A stretch of DNA of 64,000 nucleotides from Streptomyces laurentii (GTDB lineage: Bacteria; Actinomycetota; Actinomycetes; Streptomycetales; Streptomycetaceae): positions 2,604,001 through 2,668,000 of the forward strand of contig AP017424.1 in assembly GCA_002355495.1 (NCBI GenBank). The letters are read 5' to 3'. Numbering within the stretch: the stretch's first letter is position 1; each line of letters starts with the position of its first letter. A program made the translations under genes and the position numbers. Below the pieces are notes generated by a model. The model searched no databases, was not told the origin of the DNA, and saw only the letters and a program-made list of their open reading frames with translations. Positions 8,337-14,968 of the stretch are shown here, piece by piece.

Positions 8337-9269
8337 GTGCTGGATCTGGGACGACTTCGAGCGCTGCACGCCGTGGCCGTGCACGGGACGGTCGGCGCCG
8401 CCGCCACCGCGCTCGGCTACACCCCGTCGGCGGTCTCGCAGCAGATCGCCAAGCTGGAACGGGAGACCCGCACGACCCTCCTGGAACGCGAGGGCCGGGG
8501 CGTCCGGCTGACCGACGAGGCGCGTCAACTCGCCGACACCGCCGAGCGGTTGCTCGCGCTGGTCGAGGAGGCGGAGGTACGCCTGGAGGAGCGGCGCGGG
8601 CTGCCGGCCGGGCGGCTGCGGATCGGCTGCTTCGCGAGTGGCGCGCGCGGCCTGATGCCCCGGGTGCTCGCGGAACTGGCCGCCCGGCACCCGGCGTTGG
8701 ACGCCCGCCTGTCGGAGGTGGACCCGCATCTGTCGGTGGACCTGGTGGCGCGGGGCGTGCTGGATCTGGCCGTGGCGCACGACTGGGACATCGCGCCGCT
8801 GCCGGTGCCGCCGGAGGTGGAGCAGGCGGTGATCGGGCCGGACCGGTGCGACATCCTCGTCCCGCGCGGCCACCGGCTCGCGGGGCGGGACGCCGTACGC
8901 CGGGAGGAGCTGGCGGAGGAGCGGTGGATCACCCAGCCGCCGGGCACGGTGTGCCACGACTGGCTGATCCGGACGCTGCGGGCGACCGGATACGAGCCGC
9001 TCGTCGCCCACCAGGCCGAGGAGAACCACACCCAGGTCGCCCTGGTCGCGGCCGGACTCGGGATCGCGCTCGTGCCGCGGCTCGGGCGCGGGGCGCTGCC
9101 GCCGGAGGTGGTGCCGCTGCGGCTCGACCCGGTCCCCACGCGGTGGCTGCGGGCGCTGTGGCGGACGGGCGCGGCCCGCCGGCCGGCGATCACGGAGACG
9201 GTGCGCACGCTCCGGGAGCTGTGGCCGGAGGTCGCGGAGGTCCACTCCTCCGACCTGCCGCCCGAGTGA
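8337..9269 (+). CDS. LysR-family transcriptional regulator
   Basis: A 310-residue regulator. The start is GTG 8337 (VLDLGRLRALHAVAVHGTVG), with a purine-rich AGGAAGAGGGG upstream. The N-terminal winged helix-turn-helix reads AAATALGYTPSAVSQQIAKLE. The periplasmic-binding-protein-like effector domain follows from about residue 90 (GRLRIGCFASGARGLMPRVLAEL, DLAVAHDW, ENHTQVALVAAGLGIALVPRLG). It probably controls the divergent EamA transporter and itself. The upstream extension of the frame to 8289 runs through the operator palindrome and was rejected. Confidence 0.9.
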   Translation: MLDLGRLRALHAVAVHGTVGAAATALGYTPSAVSQQIAKLERETRTTLLEREGRGVRLTDEARQLADTAERLLALVEEAEVRLEERRGLPAGRLRIGCFASGARGLMPRVLAELAARHPALDARLSEVDPHLSVDLVARGVLDLAVAHDWDIAPLPVPPEVEQAVIGPDRCDILVPRGHRLAGRDAVRREELAEERWITQPPGTVCHDWLIRTLRATGYEPLVAHQAEENHTQVALVAAGLGIALVPRLGRGALPPEVVPLRLDPVPTRWLRALWRTGAARRPAITETVRTLRELWPEVAEVHSSDLPPE

Positions 9270-9403
9270 GGCACGTCGAAGAATCGCCTCCGCGCGCCCG
9301 CGGCGCACGGGCCACGCCGCGCCTCCTCCGTACCGCTGCCGCCGGACTCTGACGCGGCTCTGCCATGACTCTGCCGCGACTCTCCGGCCGCTCACCGCCG
9401 GAA

Positions 9404-9445
9404 GGATCATTCTTCTTCGGATCCGGATCATTCTTGTGCGGATCC
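9404..9445. repeat. Two tandem 21-bp repeats upstream of the GH3 gene
   Basis: Two directly adjacent 21-base units occupy 9404-9424 and 9425-9445. They differ at only two positions, and each begins GGATCATTCTT and ends CGGATCC. They abut a possible -35 element at 9446. Tandem units of this length next to a promoter suggest two turns of helix bound by a regulator; there is no evidence for a transposon origin. Confidence 0.7.
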
Positions 9446-9475
9446 TTGACCTGGCAGTTACTTTCCGGCTATCCG
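9446..9475 (+). promoter_or_regulatory. Possible promoter of the GH3 gene
   Basis: TTGACC (9446-9451) is followed after 18 bases by TATCCG (9470-9475), an imperfect but plausible sigma-70-like pair. It lies about 36 bases ahead of the GTG start at 9512 and directly after the tandem repeat. Confidence 0.4.
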
Positions 9476-9511
9476 TGCACCTTGGAAGTTTCTTTCATGG
9501 AAGGAGCACGA

Positions 9512-11350
9512 GTGCAGCACCGCGCCCCATCCCCCTCCAGACGCACCCTCCTCACGGCGTCCGCCGCCGCGGCGGCCGCGGCCGTCACGGGTGTGACCGC
9601 CCCGGCCGCCTTCGCCGACACCCCCACCGCCGCCGCCCCCACCGACCGCTCGCTGAGGACCCTCATCTCCCGCATGTCGCTGGAGGAGAAGGTCGGCCAG
9701 CTGTTCGTCATGCGGGTCTACGGCCATTCGGCCACCACGCCCGACCAGGCCGACATCGACGCCAACGTCAAGGAGATCGGCGTCCGCACCGCCGCCGAAC
9801 TCGTCGAGCGCTACCACGTCGGCGGCATCATCTACTTCGTGTGGGCGCACAACACCCGCGACCCACACCAGATCGCCGACCTGTCCAACGGCATCCAGCG
9901 GGCCGGCCTCGCCAAGGCCACTCCCCTGCCGGTGCTGATCGCCACCGACCAGGAGCACGGCATCGTCTGCCGCGTCGGCAAGCCCGCCACCCTCATGCCC
10001 GGCGCGATGGCGCTCGGCGCGGGCGGCTCGCACGCCGACGCCCGCAAGGCGGCGCAGATCGCGGGCGCCGAACTGGCCGCGCTCGGCATCCGGCAGAACT
10101 ACGCCCCGGACGCCGACGTCAACGTCAACCCGGCCAACCCGGTCATCGGCGTCCGCTCCTTCGGGTCCGAGCCCGACGCCGTGTCCGCGATGGTGTCCGC
10201 CCAGGTCAAGGGCTATCAGCAGGGCGGCGTCGCGGCGACCGCGAAGCACTTCCCGGGCCACGGGGACACCGCCACCGACAGCCACTACGGCCTGCCGACC
10301 ATCACCCACACCCGGGAGCAGTGGGGCGCGCTGGACGCGCCGCCGTTCCGGGCCGCGATCGCCGCCGGCATCGACTCGATCATGACGGCGCACATCGTCG
10401 TGCCCGCCCTCGACCCGAGCGAGGATCCGGCGACCCTCTCCCGCCCGATCCTCACCGGAATCCTCCGCGAGCAGCTCGGCTACGACGGTGTGGTCGTCAC
10501 CGACGCGCTCGGCATGGAGGGCGTACGGACGAAGTACGGCGACGCGCGGGTGGCGGTGCTCGCGATCCAGGCGGGCGTGGACCAACTGCTCAACCCTCCG
10601 GACCTGTCCGTCTCCTGGAACGCGGTGCTCTCCGCCGTGAAGAACGGCGAGCTGACCGAGGCCCGCCTTGACGAATCGATCCTGCGGATCCTGCGCCTCA
10701 AGGCCAAGCTGGGCCTGTTCAAGGACCCGTACGTCAGCCACGCGGGCGTCGACCGGACCGTGGGCACGGCCGCGCATCTCGCGCACGCCGACCGGATCGC
10801 CGAGCGGACCACGACCCTGCTCGTCAACGAGGGCGGCTTCCTGCCGGTCAGCCGGCGCAGCCACCCCAAGGTGCTCGTCGTCGGCGCCGACCCGGCCTCG
10901 CCGTCCGGCACCACCGGACCGCCGACCGCCACCCTGGCCGGCGCGCTCGGCGAACTCGGCTTCTCCGCCAGGGCGTTGTCCACCGGTACGGCTCCGACGG
11001 CGGCGCAGATCGACGCGGCGGTGGCCGCCGCGGCCGGGCAGGACCTGGTCGTCGTCGGCACGTACAACCTGACGGCCACCAGCTCCCAACGCACCCTGCT
11101 GGACCGGCTGGTGGCGACCGGGGTGCCGGTCGTGACGATCGCCATCCGCAACCCGTACGACGTGGCACACACCCGCGGGCAGCGCGCGACGCTCGCCTCC
11201 TACTCCTGGACGGACGTCGAACTCCAGGCGGCCGTACGGGTGCTGGCGGGCCGGGCCGACCCGCGCGGCCGGCTCCCCGTGCCCGTCCAGAGCGCGGCCG
11301 ACCCGGCGAAGGTGCTCTACCCGGTGGGCTACGGCCTGTCGTACACCTAG
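9512..11350 (+). CDS. Secreted glycoside hydrolase family 3 (beta-N-acetylhexosaminidase type)
   Basis: A 612-residue enzyme. GTG 9512 was chosen because GGAAGGAGCACGA directly precedes it. The N-terminus has a twin-arginine signal (SRRTLLTAS, an Ala-rich h-region, cleavage near AFA-DTP), so export is folded through Tat. The (beta/alpha)8 GH3 domain includes TDQEHGIVCRVG, NYAPDADVNVNPANPVIGVRSF and the NagZ-type loop KHFPGHGDTATDSHYG. The nucleophile region is VVVTDALGMEGV, the Asp being the predicted catalytic residue. The C-terminal alpha/beta sandwich runs from about residue 430. The KHFPGHGDT/DSH signature favours N-acetylglucosaminidase over beta-glucosidase. It should release GlcNAc from chitooligosaccharides or muropeptides outside the cell. 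Confidence 0.9.
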   Translation: MQHRAPSPSRRTLLTASAAAAAAAVTGVTAPAAFADTPTAAAPTDRSLRTLISRMSLEEKVGQLFVMRVYGHSATTPDQADIDANVKEIGVRTAAELVERYHVGGIIYFVWAHNTRDPHQIADLSNGIQRAGLAKATPLPVLIATDQEHGIVCRVGKPATLMPGAMALGAGGSHADARKAAQIAGAELAALGIRQNYAPDADVNVNPANPVIGVRSFGSEPDAVSAMVSAQVKGYQQGGVAATAKHFPGHGDTATDSHYGLPTITHTREQWGALDAPPFRAAIAAGIDSIMTAHIVVPALDPSEDPATLSRPILTGILREQLGYDGVVVTDALGMEGVRTKYGDARVAVLAIQAGVDQLLNPPDLSVSWNAVLSAVKNGELTEARLDESILRILRLKAKLGLFKDPYVSHAGVDRTVGTAAHLAHADRIAERTTTLLVNEGGFLPVSRRSHPKVLVVGADPASPSGTTGPPTATLAGALGELGFSARALSTGTAPTAAQIDAAVAAAAGQDLVVVGTYNLTATSSQRTLLDRLVATGVPVVTIAIRNPYDVAHTRGQRATLASYSWTDVELQAAVRVLAGRADPRGRLPVPVQSAADPAKVLYPVGYGLSYT

Positions 11351-11424
11351 GACGCCCGGCGCCCCGCTCAACCGGCGGATCGGGCATCCGGCGGCCGACG
11401 CGGACCGGTGCTCCTCGGCGTGAC

Positions 11425-11466
11425 CGTGCTGGTCGCATCCGGCATCGAAGGGCTGCGACCAGCACG
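11425..11466 (+). terminator. Hairpin downstream of GH3 gene
   Basis: CGTGCTGGTCGCA and TGCGACCAGCACG form a perfect 13-bp stem with a 16-base loop, 75 bases after the GH3 stop. A second GC-rich imperfect hairpin follows at about 11478-11505. Together they occupy the first part of the 311-base gap 11351-11661, whose second part holds the promoter region of the next operon. No U-run follows. Confidence 0.55.
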
Positions 11467-11543
11467 TTCACCACCGGCCCCGGGTGCTCCGAACACCCCG
11501 GGGCGGCTCGCTCCTTGATCAAAAAGCATATGCGAACCGGATA

Positions 11544-11572
11544 TTGTGGCCGGTGTACCTTTTCGCTACGAT
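11544..11572 (+). promoter_or_regulatory. Possible promoter of the RiPP operon
   Basis: TTGTGG (11544-11549) and TACGAT (11567-11572) are separated by 17 bases and lie about 90 bases before the MFS start. The surrounding DNA is clearly more AT-rich than the flanking genes, as expected for a promoter. Confidence 0.45.
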
Positions 11573-11661
11573 CGCAATCCTCATCGGCTGTAAGTCTGCC
11601 TGTTTCAGGGGGGCATTGTGGGTGCGTCAGCGTCAGCAATACCCTCTCGACTGGGTATTTG

Positions 11662-12918
11662 ATGGGCGAGACCGAGGAGGGATGCAGACCCTCCGGCCCT
11701 GAATTATCGAAATCCTCTTCCTTTTCCCCGTTCCGAAGACGGGATTTCTCGCTCTTCTGGGCCGCGGGAGCCATCGACGGTCTCGGCACCTGCGCCTCCT
11801 CCCTCTTTCTCCCGTTGATTCTGCTGGGCGCCGGATATTCCTCCGGACTCGCCGGGCTCGTCGCCTCGGCGGCCCTCGTCAGCGGACTGGTGGTCTCGCC
11901 GGTCGCGGGCGTCTACGCCGACCGCCGGCCCCGCAAGCCCCTGATGTACGCGGCGGCCCTGGTCGCGGCCGGTGCCATGGGGTCGGTGTTCGCGGCCGTG
12001 GCCCTCGGCCATGTCGTCCTCGCCCACGTCCTCGTCGCGGCCGTGATCGAGCAGGCCGCCAGCGCCACCTACGGGGCGGCGGCCTCCGGGACCATCCGGC
12101 GGCTGGTGCCGCCCGGTGAGTACCCCCGGGCGATCGGCCACCTCCAGGCCCGCGACCAGGCCGTACAGATCGTCGGACCGTCCCTGGGCGGCACGCTGTA
12201 CCAGCTCGCGCGCTGGGTGCCGCTCCTCGCGGACGCCGTGTCGTTCCTGCTGGTGGCGGCCCTCAGCAAGGCGATCCGCGCGGATCTGACCCCTGAACGG
12301 GACGGCCCGCCCGCGTCGTTCACCCGCGACCTCGCCGAAGGGCTGCGCTTCGTGTGGACCGAACCGTTCCTGCGCTTCGTGGTGGTGTGGACCGCCGGCG
12401 TCAACGCCCTGCTCGGCGCCCTGTACTTCCACGCCGTGTTCGCCTCCCACGACCAGGGCGCCAGCCCCTCCTCGATCGGGCTCATCCTCACCCTGGCGGG
12501 TGTCGGAGGACTGCTGGGCGCGCTCGCCGCCCCCTGGCTGGTGCGGCGGGTGCCGGCCGCGCGGATCGTGACGGGTGCCTCCTGGGCCATGGTGCCGACG
12601 GCGGCCGGGCTCGCGTTCGCCACCCGTACCTGGGCCTACGGGCTGCTGCTGAGCGGGGTGTCGCTGATCGTGCCGTCCGTGGTGGTCGTGCTGCAGACCC
12701 GGGCGGTGCTGGTCACCCCCGACCGGCTGCTGGCCCGGATGGGGACGGTGCTGGGCACCGCCGGACAGGCCGTCGCGGTGCTCGCCCCCGTCGCCGCGGG
12801 GGTCCTGGTGGCCTCCTACGGCGGCCGCGCGGTGGCCCTCGGCTGCGCGGGCGCGTTCGCCGGCCTCGCGCTGTACGCCACCGTCCGCGCCGGGCTCGTC
12901 GTCCGGGAGGCGCCGTGA
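11662..12918 (+). CDS. MFS exporter of the RiPP locus (contains a TTA codon)
   Basis: A 418-residue major-facilitator protein with about twelve hydrophobic segments. It begins SPFRRRDFSLFWAAGAIDGL, followed by AGVYADRRPRKPLMYAAAL (the loop 2-3 basic motif) and GTIRRLVPPGEYPRAIGHLQARDQAVQIVGPSLGGTLYQL, typical of the MFS group of putative drug or peptide exporters. ATG 11662 is the only ATG/GTG start near the first helix, although no good ribosome binding site precedes it. Codon 15 is TTA (11704-11706), making expression dependent on the bldA tRNA. The stop overlaps the protease start (GTGA). As first gene of the RiPP operon it is the likely exporter or self-protection pump for the mature peptide. 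Confidence 0.85.
   Translation: MGETEEGCRPSGPELSKSSSFSPFRRRDFSLFWAAGAIDGLGTCASSLFLPLILLGAGYSSGLAGLVASAALVSGLVVSPVAGVYADRRPRKPLMYAAALVAAGAMGSVFAAVALGHVVLAHVLVAAVIEQAASATYGAAASGTIRRLVPPGEYPRAIGHLQARDQAVQIVGPSLGGTLYQLARWVPLLADAVSFLLVAALSKAIRADLTPERDGPPASFTRDLAEGLRFVWTEPFLRFVVVWTAGVNALLGALYFHAVFASHDQGASPSSIGLILTLAGVGGLLGALAAPWLVRRVPAARIVTGASWAMVPTAAGLAFATRTWAYGLLLSGVSLIVPSVVVVLQTRAVLVTPDRLLARMGTVLGTAGQAVAVLAPVAAGVLVASYGGRAVALGCAGAFAGLALYATVRAGLVVREAP
11704..11706 (+). promoter_or_regulatory. In-frame TTA (bldA-dependent) codon in the MFS gene
   Basis: The codon run GAA-TTA-TCG encodes residues 14-16 of the exporter. TTA is very rare in Streptomyces genes and is read by the developmentally regulated bldA tRNA. 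Its position at the start of the first cistron of a coupled operon could delay the whole operon. Confidence 0.85.
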
Positions 12919-14759
12919 CACCGACCCGGCCCGAGACGACCCCGTCCAAAACGGCCCAGTCCAAGACGACACCGCCCAAGACCGCTCCGCGCAACTACGG
13001 CGTCTACCGCCCGGTGCTGCCCGTGACCAGCCCCCGCGACCCGGACCGGATGGTCTACACGGGGGACGCCGAGGGCCGGTGCGAGATCTTCGCCTGGGAC
13101 CGCTCCAGCGGCACCGGCCGGCAGCTGACCGACCGCCCGCACGGCACCCTGCTGTGCGCCATCGACGCCGACGAGGCCGTGTGGTGGTTCGACGAGGACC
13201 TCGACGGCCGGGGTGCCTGGCGCACCCAGGACTTCGACGGCGGCCCGGACCGCCCGGCGCTGACCGGGGTGCCGTACGGGCGGCCCGCCGGACTGGCCCT
13301 GAGCGCCGGGGGAACGGTGGCCGTCGGCATCCGCGACGCCGGGGGACTCCACATCCACCTGGGGCGGCGCGGCGGCGCCGCCACCCCCGTCCTGCACCGC
13401 ACCGGCCCCGGCACGCTGGGCGACCTGGCGCCGGACGGCGACCTCCTCGTGGTCTCCGGGCCCGCGCACTCCGCCCACGCGGTGACGCTGCTGGCCCCGG
13501 ACGGGACCACCATCGCGGTGCTCTCCGGCGTACGGGAGCGCACCTGGGCGCTCGGGTTCGCGCCGTCGCCCGGCCGCGTCCTGCTCCTCGTCATGCGCGA
13601 GCGGGCCGGCCGCTACCACCTCGGCACCTGGGCGCCCGGGCGCGGACTGGAGCTGCTGCCCTGGTGCTCGTTCGACACCGAGACCACGGCCCGCTGGTAC
13701 CCCGGGCCCGAGGGCACGCGGGTCCTGCTCCGGCAGGACCGGCACGGCCGCAGCCGGCTGTTCACCGCCGACCTGGACCGCGGCGAACTGACCCCGGTGC
13801 CCACCCCCGAGGGCAGTGTCCTGGACGCGTCCCCCGCCGCCGACGGCGACGTGCATCTCATCTGGACCGACGCGGTGCACGTCCCCCGCGCGCTCTCCCT
13901 GTCGGGCACGCCGCTGCCCGGGCAGAGCCCGTGGCGGCCGCCCCGCTTCGGCCGGCGCGAGGACCTGTGGACGCCCGGCCCCGACGGCCCGGTGCACACC
14001 TTCGTCACCACGCCCGCCGACCGTCCGGCGCCGCACCCGCTGGTCTTCCTCGTCCACGGCGGCCCGGCCGACCACGACCGCGACGCCTACGACCCGATGG
14101 TGCAGGCCCTCGTCGGCTCGGGTCACGCGGTGGCCCGGGTCAACTACCGGGGCTCGACCGGCTACGGGCCGCGCTGGCGCTCCGCCTACTCCGAGGGCGT
14201 CGGCCACACCCAGGTCGCCGACCTGGTACGGGTCCGGGCCGAGCTGCTGGACCGGGGCGTCGGCCGCGAGGGCGCCGTCGGCCTGTGCGGCACCTCGTGG
14301 GGCGGCTACCTCACCCTGCTCGCCCTGGGAACCCACCCGGAGCTGTGGGACGTCGGGGTGGCCGTCAAACCGCTCGCCGACTGCGTCACCGCCTTCCGGC
14401 ACTCCACGCCCGCCCTCCAGGCGCTGGACACCGCGCTGTTCGGCGGCACCCCGGACCAGGTGCCCGAGGCGTACGCCCATGCCTCCCCGTCCTCCTACGC
14501 GGCCGCCATCCGCTCCCCGCTGCTGGTCGTCGCCGCGCGGCGGGACGCCAAGTGCCCGCCGGAGCAGATCGAGGCGTACCTCGACGTGCTGCGCGCGGGC
14601 GGCGTGGCCCACGAGCTGATGTGGCTGGACTCGGGCCACGACGGCTACGACGGGGCCGAACACCTCGCCGTGATCCGGCGGGCCCTCAGTTTTCTCGGCC
14701 GCGGGCTGCCTCCGGCACCCGTGCGGGCCGAGCCGTCCCCACAACGGGAGAGGAGGTGA
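12915..14759 (+). CDS. S9-family prolyl-oligopeptidase-type serine peptidase
   Basis: A 614-residue peptidase starting at GTG 12915 in a GTGA overlap with the MFS gene. After a Lys/Thr/Pro-rich tail come beta-propeller repeats (about residues 35-350; e.g. RDPDRMVYTGDAEGRCEIFA, LGDLAPDGDLLVVSG). The alpha/beta-hydrolase domain is at about 365-600. The catalytic triad is visible: Ser461 in GTSWGGY, Asp544 in ARRDAKCPPEQ and His575 in DSGHDG. No signal peptide is seen, so it acts in the cytoplasm. Prolyl oligopeptidases cut after proline. The next gene encodes a 39-residue precursor with Pro20 just before a Gly/Val-rich segment, so leader removal at that Pro is a direct, testable inference. Confidence 0.9.
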   Translation: MTPTRPETTPSKTAQSKTTPPKTAPRNYGVYRPVLPVTSPRDPDRMVYTGDAEGRCEIFAWDRSSGTGRQLTDRPHGTLLCAIDADEAVWWFDEDLDGRGAWRTQDFDGGPDRPALTGVPYGRPAGLALSAGGTVAVGIRDAGGLHIHLGRRGGAATPVLHRTGPGTLGDLAPDGDLLVVSGPAHSAHAVTLLAPDGTTIAVLSGVRERTWALGFAPSPGRVLLLVMRERAGRYHLGTWAPGRGLELLPWCSFDTETTARWYPGPEGTRVLLRQDRHGRSRLFTADLDRGELTPVPTPEGSVLDASPAADGDVHLIWTDAVHVPRALSLSGTPLPGQSPWRPPRFGRREDLWTPGPDGPVHTFVTTPADRPAPHPLVFLVHGGPADHDRDAYDPMVQALVGSGHAVARVNYRGSTGYGPRWRSAYSEGVGHTQVADLVRVRAELLDRGVGREGAVGLCGTSWGGYLTLLALGTHPELWDVGVAVKPLADCVTAFRHSTPALQALDTALFGGTPDQVPEAYAHASPSSYAAAIRSPLLVVAARRDAKCPPEQIEAYLDVLRAGGVAHELMWLDSGHDGYDGAEHLAVIRRALSFLGRGLPPAPVRAEPSPQRERR

Positions 14760-14764
14760 ACATC

Positions 14765-14884
14765 ATGCAGAAGGACATCATCCACGGCGACCCGCTCGAG
14801 GGCGACGAGGAGAGCCGCAAGCCGGGCGTCGGCGTCGTCGTCTACTTCCGCTCCATGGAGGAGATGGAGGACGAGGGCGAGTAG
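14765..14884 (+). CDS. Candidate RiPP precursor peptide (39 aa)
   Basis: ATG 14765 is preceded by the near-perfect ribosome binding site AGGAGGTGA, which also contains the stop of the protease gene, so the two are coupled. The peptide begins MQKDIIHGDPLEGDEESRKP (residues 1-20), continues GVGVVVYFRS (21-30) and ends in an acidic tail EEMEDEGE after Met31. The acidic leader, short hydrophobic beta-branched stretch and acidic follower are typical of a modified peptide. There is no Cys, Ser-rich or Thr-rich core, so lanthionine or azole chemistry is unlikely. The following B12-radical SAM gene points to C-methylation, most plausibly of Val22/24/25/26, Tyr27 or Phe28. I recognise no described family. 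Confidence 0.75.
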   Translation: MQKDIIHGDPLEGDEESRKPGVGVVVYFRSMEEMEDEGE

Positions 14885-14892
14885 CACCGAGG

Positions 14893-14922
14893 GGCCGGCC
14901 GCGCACCTGTGCGCGGCCGGCC
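14893..14922 (+). terminator. Perfect hairpin between precursor and radical SAM genes (attenuator)
   Basis: GGCCGGCCGCGCAC and GTGCGCGGCCGGCC form a perfect 14-bp inverted repeat around CT, eight bases after the precursor stop and 46 bases before the radical SAM start. There is no U-run. In RiPP operons such hairpins often stabilise or partly terminate the precursor transcript so that peptide exceeds enzyme. Confidence 0.65.
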
Positions 14923-14968
14923 TCCACCCCCCATCCGACCCGACCGGTCACATGAGAAGAGGCGAGCC

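Noticed and set aside
11601..11702. Short frame before the MFS gene as a second precursor peptide or leader
   Set aside because: It has only a weak start (GTG), overlaps the MFS coding region in another frame and shows no leader/core pattern.
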